Part shown: piece by piece, positions 35,432-44,591 of the stretch
Position numbering within the stretch: position 1 is the stretch's first letter
Layout of the letters: every line of letters starts with the position of its first letter
Source: Pseudoxanthomonas beigongshangi
Lineage (GTDB): Bacteria > Pseudomonadota > Gammaproteobacteria > Xanthomonadales > Xanthomonadaceae
Reading direction: 5' to 3'
Length of the DNA: 64,000 bases
NCBI RefSeq assembly: GCF_016820515.1
Contig: NZ_JADHDV010000015.1
Location: 22,584-86,583, forward strand
Made by a program: the position numbers and the translations under genes
The notes under the pieces: model-generated
What the model saw: the letters and a program-made list of their open reading frames with translations, nothing else
The model's database searches: none
What the model was told of the DNA's origin: nothing

Positions 35432-36649
35432 TCAGGGCGAGGCGGGGGTATTTTTCGCGGAATACAGCGTCTGGTTGCGCACCAGCGGCCTGGCCCAGGC
35501 ACTGACGCTGAGGATGTAGAGCAGGGGGATGAAGACCAGCGACAGGCCCACGCGCAGGCCCCAGTGATCGGCGACGACGCCGATCAGCAGCGGCACGATG
35601 GCGCCGCCGAGGATGCCGCTGCACAGGATTCCCGAGAACGCGCCGTGGTGCTGGCGTACCGAGTTCAGTCCCAGCGAGAAGATCACCGAGAACATCACCG
35701 ACAAGAAAAAGCCCGCAGCGGGAAACGCCAGTGGAGAGACGGCTGCGGAACCGAAGAGGGCGAGCGCGAGGCAGGCGATGGCCAGGAGGGAGAAAATCGC
35801 CAGCACCAGCTTCGAATCCAGCAGTTTCAGCAGCCCCAGTCCGGCCAGGCAGCCCAGCGACATCAGCCCCCAGAAGCGGCTGACGGCGACGGCGCCGTGT
35901 TCGGTGGCCGACAGGCCGTGATAGCTGTGCAGGAATTGCGACATCCAGTTGGCGATGGACTGCTCGGTGCCGACATAGGCGACGATGGCCAGGAAGAACA
36001 GGCGCACGTCGCGACGTCGCAGCAGGCTGCGGTAGGCTTCGCGGCTGCCGGCGCGTTCGTCTTCCTTCAGTTCCACCGCCGGCAGCGGCAGCTTGTAGTT
36101 GAGCAGGGCGAGCAGCACGAAGGCGGCGCTGAAGTACCAGTAGAACGTCAGCCAGGCCAACGGCTGACCCTCCACGCCGGGACGCTGCATGTACAGCCTG
36201 AAGACCAATGGGCTGAGGAAGGACGCCAGGCCGAATACCAGCTGCGCCATGACCGAGAAGAACGCGAAGTGCCCCTCGCCGCCGGCGGTGCGCATCAGCG
36301 GATTGATCACCACCTGCAGCAGGGCCATGCCGAGGCCGATGACGAACAACCCGGCGACCACCGAGACATAGCCGGGAAGCAGGGCGATGGCCAGCGCGCC
36401 AAGGAAATTCAGCGCGAAGGCGGCGAACAGGGTGTAGCGGGTGCCACGGGTCTCGATCAGCATGCCGCCCGGAATCGAGACCAGCCCGTAGGCGAGGAAA
36501 AAGGAGAACGGCATGAAGCCGGCCATGGTCAGGCTCAGCTTGAAATCCTGGATGGCGATGGGCATCAACGGCCCGATCAGGTTGGTGATGAAGGAGATCG
36601 CGAACCAGATCAGGAGGATGTAGCTGATGATCAGTGGCCGGTGCTTCAT
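35432..36649 (-). CDS. MFS sugar transporter, fucose permease-like
   Basis: 405 residues with twelve predicted membrane helices, the first in RPLIISYILLIWFAISFITN. It resembles the FHS (fucose-galactose-glucose permease) branch: GFMPFSFFLAYGLVSIPGGM and ETRGTRYTLFAAFALNFLGA in helices 2-4, and GGAIVPLLIGVVADHWGLR in the C-terminal half. GGAG is nine bases before the ATG. It should carry a monosaccharide or small disaccharide across the inner membrane by proton symport, to be phosphorylated by the PfkB kinase encoded 16 bases upstream. The exact sugar is not visible. Confidence 0.87.
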   Translation of the reverse strand: MKHRPLIISYILLIWFAISFITNLIGPLMPIAIQDFKLSLTMAGFMPFSFFLAYGLVSIPGGMLIETRGTRYTLFAAFALNFLGALAIALLPGYVSVVAGLFVIGLGMALLQVVINPLMRTAGGEGHFAFFSVMAQLVFGLASFLSPLVFRLYMQRPGVEGQPLAWLTFYWYFSAAFVLLALLNYKLPLPAVELKEDERAGSREAYRSLLRRRDVRLFFLAIVAYVGTEQSIANWMSQFLHSYHGLSATEHGAVAVSRFWGLMSLGCLAGLGLLKLLDSKLVLAIFSLLAIACLALALFGSAAVSPLAFPAAGFFLSVMFSVIFSLGLNSVRQHHGAFSGILCSGILGGAIVPLLIGVVADHWGLRVGLSLVFIPLLYILSVSAWARPLVRNQTLYSAKNTPASP

Positions 36650-36665
36650 GGTCGTGGCTCCGGGA

Positions 36666-37613
36666 TCAGGGAGACGGGTGCAGGCAATGCGAGAGTTCAC
36701 CCGCGGCGATGGTCTTGCGCGGGAAGCGCGGCAGGATCGCCGCAGCAGTCCGGCAGCCGGCGCCGAGCGCATCGTGCAGACCGGCCTGGTTCAACCGCGC
36801 CGCCAGGTAGCCGGTGTTGAAACTGTCGCCGGCTCCCACCGTGTCGAAAATCCCGTGGGCCACTTCAATCGCGTAGTGGGTGCTCTGTCCGTCGACATGC
36901 CCGAGCGCGCCGGCCGCACCCAGCTTGATGATCAGATGGGCGCCGGGCTTGAGCAGGCGGGCCACGCGCTGCACCGCGATCGTCAGGTCCTGGGTGCCGG
37001 CGATGCTCATCGCCTCCAGTTCGTTGATCAGCAGATGGTCGCAATGGACCAGCCAGCCTTCGACTTCCTCGTGCACCCGGGGCGTCCAGCCTTCCGGCGG
37101 CCAGCCCGGATCCAGCGCCACCTGGTAACCCCTGGCCGATGCCTGCGCCAGCAACTGGCTGTAGTCGTCGCGCAGGCCGGGCAGCAGGAAAGGGGCGGTG
37201 AACAGGGCGATGCTGCCGGCCGGCGCCGGCGGCAGGTGTTCGAGTACGAAGGCCGGGGTCAGGTGCTGCAGGTGCCCGCAACTGGTGAAGAAAGTGCGTT
37301 CGCCATCGGCGTGCATCAATCCGACCGACATGGTGGTGTCGCTGGCGCAGGTTTGCAGTTCGACCGGAATGCCGGCCAATTGCAGCAACAGCCACTGGGC
37401 CAGGTCATCGTTACCGATGGCGCCGATCAGGCGGGGACTCAGGCCAAGGTGGCGCGCCGCCAGGGCGGAGTTGGCCGCCGAGCCTCCCGCACGCAGCTCG
37501 CTGCGCGGCAGCAGCTGTTCGGTGCCAATCTTGGGCCAGCTGTTCAGCGTGCCCAGGACCAGGTCCACGCTGACATCGCCGATGATGCTGAATTGGGGCT
37601 GATCGTGCTTCAT
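36666..37613 (-). CDS. PfkB-family carbohydrate kinase
   Basis: 315 residues with the ribokinase fold: IIGDVSVDLVLGTLN at the start, RAGGSAANSALAARHLGL (signature 1, substrate side), and FDTVGAGDSFNTGYLAARL (signature 2, with the catalytic Asp and anion hole). It uses ATP to phosphorylate a sugar. The ATG at 37613 has no ribosome site; the promoter's -10 element ends seven bases upstream, so the mRNA should be leaderless. Context (ROK repressor, MFS, TonB receptor, GH9 enzyme) makes it the entry kinase of an oligosaccharide pathway. Confidence 0.9.
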   Translation of the reverse strand: MKHDQPQFSIIGDVSVDLVLGTLNSWPKIGTEQLLPRSELRAGGSAANSALAARHLGLSPRLIGAIGNDDLAQWLLLQLAGIPVELQTCASDTTMSVGLMHADGERTFFTSCGHLQHLTPAFVLEHLPPAPAGSIALFTAPFLLPGLRDDYSQLLAQASARGYQVALDPGWPPEGWTPRVHEEVEGWLVHCDHLLINELEAMSIAGTQDLTIAVQRVARLLKPGAHLIIKLGAAGALGHVDGQSTHYAIEVAHGIFDTVGAGDSFNTGYLAARLNQAGLHDALGAGCRTAAAILPRFPRKTIAAGELSHCLHPSP

Positions 37614-37620
37614 GGGGCCG

Positions 37621-37672
37621 ACTATAGGCAGCCCGATTCTTCCCTGTCAATAAAAATATCCAGTGGAAGTTT
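37621..37672 (-). promoter_or_regulatory. pfkB promoter with upstream operator
   Basis: Minus strand: TTGACA (37650-37645), 18-base spacer, TATAGT (37626-37621), seven bases, then ATG. Directly upstream (37672-37654) is a symmetrical element AAA-CTT-CCA-C-TGG-ATA-TTT. The 28 bases ending at the -35 match the equivalent block before the GH9 gene at 20 positions. This is a strong sigma70-type promoter, probably controlled by the adjacent ROK repressor. Confidence 0.75.
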
Positions 37673-37674
37673 AA

Positions 37675-38925
37675 TTAAATTCGACGCCCCCCATTGGCCG
37701 GGCGGTGGCCCAGCAGTTCCGCGGCCTGCATGTCGCCCGGATCGTCCTTCTGCACGCCCTGCAGGCGCGGCGAGAGCAGCTCATGGATGGGCAGCACGGC
37801 GGCACCCAGCAGCGAGCAGTCTTCCTCGCGCTGGGAAATCATCACCCGCGGCAGTTGCGGCGCGGGGCGGCCGCGCACCGAACGATGCAGCGGCTGGGCC
37901 AGTTCGACCAGGCGCCGGACCAGCTTTTGCGGCGCGGAGCCGCCGATGACGATGGTCTGCGGGTCGAGCAGGTTCTCGATCATGCAGATGGCGTCGCGCA
38001 GGCGCTGGGCGGCCTGCTGGCACCACTGCTGCAAGGGCTGGTCATTGGCGTCGTCCAGCCGATCCAGCAGGTCCGATGTGCGGATCTGGCCGTCGTCCAT
38101 GCCCAGCGCCTCGGCCAGCGAGTGCAGCGACAGGTAGCGCTCCAGACAGCCCTGGTTGCCGCAGTAACAGGGCGTGCCGCCGGGAACGACCGGCACGTGG
38201 CCGATCTCGGTGGCATTGCCGTCGGCGCCGCGGTAGTGGTTGCGGCCGACGATCAGCGAGCCGCCCAGGCCCATGCTCAGGTGCAGGTAGAAGAAGTTGT
38301 CCAGGTGCCGGGCGACGCCGTACAGGGTCTCGCCGAGCGCGCCGGCCACGCTGTCGACGCTGTGGAACAGCGGCAGGCCGGTGGCTTCCTGCAACTGGTC
38401 GAGGATGGACAGATCCTTCCAGCCCTCCAGCGCGGTGGGGCCGACGAAACTCAGTTCGGTATCGCCGAGCGGGCCGGGCAGGGCCACGCCGATGCCCCAG
38501 ACCCGGGCATTGGCCTGCCGGCGCAGGTTGGCCACCAGTTCCAGCAGCCCGGCCAGCAGCTGCGGGCGGTCGCAGCCCTGCAACTGCACTTCGAAACGGG
38601 CGTCGATCCGGCCGACCAGATTGACCAGCGCACCCGAGGCACGGCCCGGTTCCAGGCTGATGCCGATGGACTGGCCGGCGTCGGGATTGATTTCGAAGGC
38701 GATCGGCGGCTGGCCGCGGGTTTTAAGGTCCTTCTGCCGGCGCGAGACGATCAGGCCGATGGACTCCAGCTCATTGGTGATGTTGGCCACCGTCTGCGGG
38801 CTGAGCGAGACCTTTTCCTGGATGTCCTTGCGCGAGGCCGCGCCATGCTGGCGGATGAAATCCAGCACGAGGCGGCGGTTGTAGGGGGCGCTGGACTGCT
38901 GGGTGGCGCCGCGGCCGATGTTCAT
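37675..38925 (-). CDS. ROK-family transcriptional repressor (NagC/XylR type)
   Basis: 416 residues. Residues 15-75 are a winged helix (NRRLVLDFIRQHGAASRKDI, SLSPQTVANITNELES). The ROK sugar-binding domain follows, with the zinc-site signature GHVPVVPGGTPCYCGNQGCL (His and three Cys) and DPQTIVIGGSAP near the end. ROK repressors release DNA on binding a sugar or sugar phosphate. The gene sits between the pfkB operon and the divergent GH9 gene, and the two promoters share an operator-like block. The start ATG at 38925 has only a poor ribosome site. Confidence 0.9.
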   Translation of the reverse strand: MNIGRGATQQSSAPYNRRLVLDFIRQHGAASRKDIQEKVSLSPQTVANITNELESIGLIVSRRQKDLKTRGQPPIAFEINPDAGQSIGISLEPGRASGALVNLVGRIDARFEVQLQGCDRPQLLAGLLELVANLRRQANARVWGIGVALPGPLGDTELSFVGPTALEGWKDLSILDQLQEATGLPLFHSVDSVAGALGETLYGVARHLDNFFYLHLSMGLGGSLIVGRNHYRGADGNATEIGHVPVVPGGTPCYCGNQGCLERYLSLHSLAEALGMDDGQIRTSDLLDRLDDANDQPLQQWCQQAAQRLRDAICMIENLLDPQTIVIGGSAPQKLVRRLVELAQPLHRSVRGRPAPQLPRVMISQREEDCSLLGAAVLPIHELLSPRLQGVQKDDPGDMQAAELLGHRPANGGRRI

Positions 38926-38972
38926 AGGCGTTGAAACCGGTTGAGCGTAGGGGAGGGGAGGTGCATACCCAT

Positions 38973-39029
38973 ATATTTATACATCCATGTGAAATATTTA
39001 TTGACGGCGGCCGAATCCGTGGCTAAGTT
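38973..39029 (+). promoter_or_regulatory. GH9 gene promoter with ROK-type operator
   Basis: Near-perfect inverted repeat ATATTT-AT-ACAT-CC-ATGT-G-AAATAT (38973-38997), then TTGACG (39001-39006), a 17-base spacer and TAAGTT (39024-39029). The block 38979-39006 is the counterpart of the pfkB one. Confidence 0.65.
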
Positions 39030-39058
39030 GCGACGCTAGTCTATCCGGAACCGTGCCA

Positions 39059-40984
39059 ATGACCCGATTGCCGCCTTCCTGCAAGACCGGTGTTTTCCTG
39101 GTGGCCGCGCTGGCGACGGCGCTGTCCGCCCAGGCCTACGCAGCGCCCGCCTCGGAGCAGAAGCCGGCGACCACGGTGTCGGTGAGCCTGCCCAGCGAAC
39201 CGCTGCTGGTGCAGATCAACCAGGTGGCGCTGGAGCGGCGGGGGCCGAAGCAGGCCATCGTCGAATACACGGGCGAGGCCACGAAGGGCAGCTACACGGT
39301 GCTGGTCGATGGCAAGCCGGTGCGGAACGGCGACCTGCGGCCGCTGCAACCCTTCACCGAATGGGGCTCGGGCAAGCGCTATTTCAGCGTCGATTTTTCC
39401 GATGCCGAGCAAAGCGGCCGGTATCAGGTGGACGCGCGCATCGGCGGGCAGCATGCGCTGTCGGCGCCGGTGGCGGTACGCGACAACGCCGTCTTCGCCA
39501 CCACGGCCGCGCAGCTGCTCGGCTACTTCCAGCGCAGCCGGCATACCGACGACGCGGATCGGGATCTGCCCATCTTCCAGACCTCGCGCCGGGTGAACGT
39601 GTGGGGCGGCTGGCAGGATGCCGGCGGCGACAAGGGCAAGTACCTGTCCCATCTAGGCTACGCCAATCACTTCAATCCGCAGCAGGCGTCGATGGCGGTC
39701 TGGGTGCTGGCCTACGGCGCGGATACGCGCAAGGCGCTGTTCGCCGCCCACGGCCTGCAGAAGCAGGTCGAGGACGAGGCGTTCTGGGGCGCGGATTACC
39801 TGCACCGCATACTGGACGCGGAGGGCTACTTCTACACCACGGTGTTCGATCAGTGGGGCACACCCGGCGCAAAGCGCATGGTCACCGGCTACGAGGGCGC
39901 CGCGGGAACCTATACCACCCTGTATCGCTCGGCCTTCCGCGCCGGCGGCGGCATGGCGATCGCGGCGCTCGCGCGCGCCTCGATGCTGGCCAAACAGGCC
40001 GGACGTCACGGCGAATTCGACGGCGCGACCTATCTGGCCGACGCGGAGCGCGCCTATGCGCATCTGCGCCGGTTCAACCCGCAGTACTGCGCCGACGGCA
40101 AGGAAAACATCATCGACGACTACACCGCGCTGATGGCGCTGGTGGAACTGCACAACGCCACCAGCCAGCCGCGTTATCTCGACGATGCGCGCGAGCGCGC
40201 CGCCAGCCTGATGGCGCGCCAGCAGGCCGATGGTGGTTTCATCAGCGATGGCGGCAGCCGTCCTTACTACCATGCGGCCGAAGCCGGCCTGCCGGTGATC
40301 AGTCTGTCCGCCTATGCCGATATCGAACCGGAACAGGCGCGCCGTCAGCGCGCACTGGACGCCATCGCTTCAGCGCTGAAACACGAACTGGCCATTACCC
40401 AGGCGGTGTCCAATCCGTACGGCTATGCCCGCCAGCGCTTCCAGCTCACGCAGGACGGCAAGGCCGCGGGCGAGGTGCTGGAAGGATTCTTCATTCCGCA
40501 CCGTAATGAAACCGGCTACTGGTGGCAGGGCGAAAGCGCCCGCCTGGCATCGCTCAGCGCGGCCATGGTCATCGGCGGACGCAAGCTGGCCGCCGATGGC
40601 AAGGCCGGATACGGCCTGTCTGGCGAGCAGGCCGGCTATGCGCAGGCGCAGCTCGACTGGACGCTGGGCCGCAACCCGTACGGCATGTCCATGCTGTATG
40701 GCTTCGGCCAGAAGAACCCGCCCACGGTCCTGGAGAGCGCCGGCGAAATGTTCGTGGGCGGCATCTCCAACGGCATCACCGGGGCGGTGGGCAGCGACAC
40801 CGGCGCCGGCATCACCTTCGCACCGGGTCCGGACTCGGAACAATGGCGCTGGGTGGAGCAATGGATTCCGCATACCACCTGGATGCTGTTCGCGGTGATG
40901 GCGATGAGCGAGGATTCCCGTCCGGCAACCCCGGCGTCTGCCATGGGCAGCCCGGCATCCGATACCAGGAGTACCGCGCATTGA
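39059..40984 (+). CDS. GH9 family glycosidase, exported
   Basis: 641 residues from the ATG at 39059; an in-frame GTG lies 6 bases upstream. A signal peptide ends AYAA. An Ig-like domain typical of GH9 enzymes (about 40-130) precedes the (alpha/alpha)6 barrel. GGWQDAGGDKGKY holds the catalytic base Asp pair, and HRNETGYWWQGESAR and GRNPYGMSMLYGFGQKNPP are C-terminal active-site loops. In the closing part WVEQWIPHTTWML resembles the GH9 exo-beta-glucosaminidases and not endoglucanases. The substrate is therefore a beta-linked gluco- or glucosamino-oligosaccharide, unconfirmed. It diverges from the ROK gene and likely shares its control. Confidence 0.8.
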   Translation: MTRLPPSCKTGVFLVAALATALSAQAYAAPASEQKPATTVSVSLPSEPLLVQINQVALERRGPKQAIVEYTGEATKGSYTVLVDGKPVRNGDLRPLQPFTEWGSGKRYFSVDFSDAEQSGRYQVDARIGGQHALSAPVAVRDNAVFATTAAQLLGYFQRSRHTDDADRDLPIFQTSRRVNVWGGWQDAGGDKGKYLSHLGYANHFNPQQASMAVWVLAYGADTRKALFAAHGLQKQVEDEAFWGADYLHRILDAEGYFYTTVFDQWGTPGAKRMVTGYEGAAGTYTTLYRSAFRAGGGMAIAALARASMLAKQAGRHGEFDGATYLADAERAYAHLRRFNPQYCADGKENIIDDYTALMALVELHNATSQPRYLDDARERAASLMARQQADGGFISDGGSRPYYHAAEAGLPVISLSAYADIEPEQARRQRALDAIASALKHELAITQAVSNPYGYARQRFQLTQDGKAAGEVLEGFFIPHRNETGYWWQGESARLASLSAAMVIGGRKLAADGKAGYGLSGEQAGYAQAQLDWTLGRNPYGMSMLYGFGQKNPPTVLESAGEMFVGGISNGITGAVGSDTGAGITFAPGPDSEQWRWVEQWIPHTTWMLFAVMAMSEDSRPATPASAMGSPASDTRSTAH

Positions 40985-41094
40985 TTGGCGCGGCAGGGAG
41001 TTCGTCCAGGCAGGCTTGATCGCTTTCCGCGTCCGGGTGCAGTCCGCATGCCGAGCCTGGCGCTTGTCTATCGCGTCATCGCGGTAGACGGCCG

Positions 41095-42360
41095 CTACCG
41101 GACAGGCACATAGGCGTGAAGCCCACCACGTATGGTCGGGACATAAACGGTGCCATCCGAATCCACGGTTGTTCCGACGGTGAACATCGGTCTTCCAGGC
41201 AAATGTTCCCTGTCATGAACCTTGCCGGTCTGGACGTCGACGACCACCAGATCCAGGGTGCCATCTCCATTGGCCACCGTTGCATAGGCGAGGTGACCTG
41301 CGGTCTGGGTCGCGATGCCCCGGTTTTGCAGGTCGTCCCTGCGCCATAGAACGCGCGGCTGGTTTCCCAGATCGCGAATGGCCATGAGGGGAGCATCGCC
41401 ACCGCCGGCGGGCAGGATGATACCGTCGGGCGAGACCGAGGGACTGCCGCCCGCGGAGTAGCCGATGTCGATGCTCCACACGCGCTCGCCGGTACGCGCA
41501 TCGAGTGCCAGCAAGCGCTGGTTGTTGTCGGTCAGGTAGACCCGGCTGCCATCCGCCGACAGACTCGGACTGGCCGCGCCCCCGCCCGGGAGCGTGTCAT
41601 GGGTCCAATCGGCGGTGATGCCCTTGGCGTCCGCGCCGGCCAGGATCTTCATCGAACGGACACCGGCCGCGGGTGACTCCGGAGCCCAGAACGTGAAGAT
41701 GAACCTGCCAGCGCGCCGATCCAGCGCTGGCGTGTTGGCGCTCGGACATGCCCGGGTTCCACGCATGCAGGCAAGCGCGTCCCTGGAGGGGTCGAAGACG
41801 GGATCCGGGATCAGTTCAAGGGGATCGATGACGGTTTTCCCGGTCCTGCGGTCCAGGCGGTAAATGACACCCACATGGGTGATGAAAACCAGATCGCCAT
41901 CGGCAGCGAACTGCGCCGACAACGGGAATCCGATGAGGGGTGTTTTCCAGCGCTTGCCACCATCGTGCCGGAACGAATGCATCGACGCGCCATCGGCAAT
42001 GTACAGATTGCGATCTGCGTCCAGCAGCGGCGAGGAAGCCACCGCGAGGCGGTCCAGCGCATCGGAGCACCAGAGCGTCCGGCCGGTCGCCCGATCCAGC
42101 GCGTGCAGCCGGCAGCCCGGTCCGCTGGTGGTGACATACAGTTGCCCGTGGCCATCACTGGTCGGTCCCAGGTTGATCATGCCCTCGAAGGAACGGGACC
42201 ACGCGTGGACGATGCGCGCGGATCCCGGCACCGGGCTGTAGTCGCTGTTCGATGCATCGGCATGGGTGGCCGACCAGCCAGGCGCATACACCGGATTCCG
42301 TTCCGGAACGACAACGAGTGCGGCCAGGACAAATCCCAGCGCAAGGGCCGACAGCTCCAT
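41095..42360 (-). CDS. PQQ-like beta-propeller protein, exported
   Basis: 421 residues; AGGAG nine bases before the ATG (a GTG three bases upstream is possible). A signal-like hydrophobic N-terminus (LSALALGFVLAALVVV) precedes repeated blades of the type LHALDRATGRTLWCSDAL, IYRLDRRTGKTV, LLALDARTGERVWSIDIGYS and VVDVQTGKVHDREHL. The Trp and Gly pattern is that of PQQ-enzyme repeats as in BamB, where the propeller is a protein-binding scaffold and not an enzyme. It is the last gene of the operon with the two-component system. Its role is unknown. Confidence 0.8.
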   Translation of the reverse strand: MELSALALGFVLAALVVVPERNPVYAPGWSATHADASNSDYSPVPGSARIVHAWSRSFEGMINLGPTSDGHGQLYVTTSGPGCRLHALDRATGRTLWCSDALDRLAVASSPLLDADRNLYIADGASMHSFRHDGGKRWKTPLIGFPLSAQFAADGDLVFITHVGVIYRLDRRTGKTVIDPLELIPDPVFDPSRDALACMRGTRACPSANTPALDRRAGRFIFTFWAPESPAAGVRSMKILAGADAKGITADWTHDTLPGGGAASPSLSADGSRVYLTDNNQRLLALDARTGERVWSIDIGYSAGGSPSVSPDGIILPAGGGDAPLMAIRDLGNQPRVLWRRDDLQNRGIATQTAGHLAYATVANGDGTLDLVVVDVQTGKVHDREHLPGRPMFTVGTTVDSDGTVYVPTIRGGLHAYVPVR

Positions 42361-42420
42361 CACGTCAAACTCCTCGAAAGAAATGGCTCGGACGTGTGCT
42401 GCGCGGTTTGTACGGGCCGC

Positions 42421-43284
42421 TCATCTGTCGACGCGTTCAATGAAGGTATCCACCTGCTCCGTGTAGGCGCCCGGCAGGCCGAGTTCCCGATTGATCGCCA
42501 TGTGGGACAGATCCTGTTCCATCACCTCCACGCGGACGCCCAGCGATGTCGCCTTGCGCGAGAACCGCCAGGAAGGCGGACAGGCGCCTTGGCGACGCGA
42601 AGCGCACACCAGCAGCATCGGCGGCGCTCCGGGGGCCAGGAGATGATGCGGCGATACCGCCTGCCAGTACGACGGGGAGTCACCGAATGCCGCGTCGTAC
42701 AGGGCGGGATGCGGAACGGTCCGCATGATTCCGACGACATCCACCGCGCCGCTGTCCAGTGAAATGACACCCCGTGGCGGGCGTGCCCCGTGCTTCGCCA
42801 GGCGTGCGGGATCCGCCGCCAGCAACAGTGCCAGGTGCGCACCCGCCGAATGGCCCATCAGGATGAAACGAGCCGGATCGCCGCCCCAGGCCGGTGCCAG
42901 TTCCTGTGCCTTCGCGATGGCGTGGGCGACATCCTCGGCCTGGACCCGTGGATCCGCCTCGGGGAGCAGGCGATAGTCGGTCGAGACGATCACGTAGCCC
43001 TTGGGAATCCAGTAAGCGGCCTTGTTCGCAATCAGGCCGCGATGATCCTTCCAGCCATTGCGCCACGCACCGCCATGGACGATGAAAAGCACCGGCGCGT
43101 TCCTGGTTTCCGCGGGAAGGTAGACATCGAACCTTTGCTTGGCGTCGTTCCCGTAGGCGACGTCGGCAAGCACGCGCGTACCCGCGGGGAGATCGGTTTC
43201 GGCCGCGTCGCTCACGGGTGGCAGGAAGGCGATGAAGGCGAGGAGGGCCGCCAGCAGGCATGGACGCAATGTCGAAAGGCGCAT
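42421..43284 (-). CDS. Secreted alpha/beta-hydrolase, carboxylesterase-like
   Basis: 287 residues from the ATG at 43284 (GGAG five bases upstream). Signal peptide ends VSDAAE. Motifs: FIVHGGAWRNGW (oxyanion hole), YRLLPEADPRVQAEDVAHAI, and the nucleophile elbow LMGHSAGAHLALLLAADP. The end has VMEQDLSHMAINRELG with a probable catalytic His. The pattern is of the BD-FAE/esterase-lipase (COG0657) group. It follows the sensor kinase stop by two bases, so it is co-expressed with the two-component system and may act on a compound that the system senses. Confidence 0.85.
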   Translation of the reverse strand: MRLSTLRPCLLAALLAFIAFLPPVSDAAETDLPAGTRVLADVAYGNDAKQRFDVYLPAETRNAPVLFIVHGGAWRNGWKDHRGLIANKAAYWIPKGYVIVSTDYRLLPEADPRVQAEDVAHAIAKAQELAPAWGGDPARFILMGHSAGAHLALLLAADPARLAKHGARPPRGVISLDSGAVDVVGIMRTVPHPALYDAAFGDSPSYWQAVSPHHLLAPGAPPMLLVCASRRQGACPPSWRFSRKATSLGVRVEVMEQDLSHMAINRELGLPGAYTEQVDTFIERVDR

Positions 43285-43286
43285 GG

Positions 43287-44591
43287 TCACTCCAGGTTGG
43301 ATTTCAGCCGCAGCGTGGCCCGCAGCCCGTGCGGCAGGTGGGAACCGAGTTGGAGATCGCCCGCGTGCTGGGCCGCGATCCGCTCGACGATGGCCAGGCC
43401 CAGGCCGCTGCCACCGCGCGTGGCGTCATGGACGAAAGGCTTGCGGGCTTCGCGCGAATGACCGGGCGGCATGCCCGAACCGTGGTCGATGACGTCGACG
43501 CACCACGCATCGCCCTCCCGCCGGAGCCGCAGTTCATAGGGCGGGGCACCGTGCCGAAGCGCGTTGGTCACCAGGTTCTCCAGCGCCCGGAGCAGGGCCA
43601 TCGGTCGCCCGCGCAGCCACGCCTGGTCGGGAACCTGCAGTTGCCAATCCACGCCGGAGGCGGCGACAACCTGCCGGCAGATGACCGCCAGATCGAGGGT
43701 GCGATTGTTTTCATCCCTGCCATCGCGGGCATAGGCGATGAACTGTCCGAGGATGTCGTCCATCTCCTCGATATCCCGATGCATGCCCGCGCGCAGTTCC
43801 GGATCGGTTCCCGGCAGCAACTCCACCGCGTACTGCAACCGCATCATCGGCGTGCGCAGGTCGTGCGATATGCCGGCGAGCATCAGGTTGCGATCGTCCA
43901 TCATCGCGCGAAGGTCATCGCCCGCCCGGCCAAGCGCCTGCGCCAGTTCCGCCACCTCCCGCGAAGCCTGGGGCAACGGCAGGCGCGGCCATTCGCCGCG
44001 CACCACGTCCGGTGCGTGCTGCGCCAGGCTGCGCAGAGGGATGACCAGCCTGCGGGCGAAACATCCCGCCGCCACCAGCACCGCGAGCGCGCATGCCAGC
44101 AGGATCAGCAGCGGCAGCCAGCGCACCTCGCCCTGCGCCCGTTCGCGCGCGAATGAAATCCACAATGAAGGCTCAGTCCGCAGCCTGAGCCAGAGGACCG
44201 GTCGCCCGCCGGGGCCGTCCGCAATCCGGACCTCGCGCGGCGCCACATCCCCGGCACCCGAAAGCGACGCCAGTTCACGCAGGTAGGGCGCGATCCGGGG
44301 CCGCGTGTCCACGGGCGGAGCGGTCTGGAAACGCAGGCCGGCGGCCTCCAGGCGGCTCACCGTGGTGTCGATCGGTTCCTTCCGGGCAAGCGTCTCCACG
44401 GTCCTGGCAAAGCCATCCATCACCCGATAGGACTGTTCCGCCGCCGGCCGCACCCACAGTTCCCTGACCAGCAGGAAGCTCAGCACGAACGCGCCCAGCA
44501 GGCACAGCGAGATGACCGCCACCAGTTGTCCGAATACCGTCGATGGCCGGTTGATGCGCGGGGTCATGCGCGAAATCATGCGCGGAATCAT
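43287..44591 (-). CDS. Sensor histidine kinase, EnvZ-like
   Basis: 434 residues; the ATG overlaps the response regulator stop (ATGA). Two membrane helices (about 19-46 and 165-187) flank a periplasmic sensor domain of about 120 residues. HAMP, then the phosphoacceptor helix LAGISHDLRTPMMRLQ (His about 245), N-box ALENLVTNALRHG, DHGSGMPPGHS and GGSGLGLAIVERI complete the kinase. The start carries repeated MxxRM sequence (MIPRMISRMTPRI), so the exact start could be slightly internal. It should phosphorylate the OmpR-type regulator just upstream. Confidence 0.93.
   Translation of the reverse strand: MIPRMISRMTPRINRPSTVFGQLVAVISLCLLGAFVLSFLLVRELWVRPAAEQSYRVMDGFARTVETLARKEPIDTTVSRLEAAGLRFQTAPPVDTRPRIAPYLRELASLSGAGDVAPREVRIADGPGGRPVLWLRLRTEPSLWISFARERAQGEVRWLPLLILLACALAVLVAAGCFARRLVIPLRSLAQHAPDVVRGEWPRLPLPQASREVAELAQALGRAGDDLRAMMDDRNLMLAGISHDLRTPMMRLQYAVELLPGTDPELRAGMHRDIEEMDDILGQFIAYARDGRDENNRTLDLAVICRQVVAASGVDWQLQVPDQAWLRGRPMALLRALENLVTNALRHGAPPYELRLRREGDAWCVDVIDHGSGMPPGHSREARKPFVHDATRGGSGLGLAIVERIAAQHAGDLQLGSHLPHGLRATLRLKSNLE

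Noticed and set aside
32896..36820. Long plus-strand frames opposite the TonB receptor and MFS genes
   Set aside because: Antisense shadows of genes with clear motifs and a terminator matching the minus strand.
41081..41100. Short hairpin CGGTAG/CTACCG at the PQQ gene stop
   Set aside because: Only six pairs and no T-run; too weak to call a terminator.
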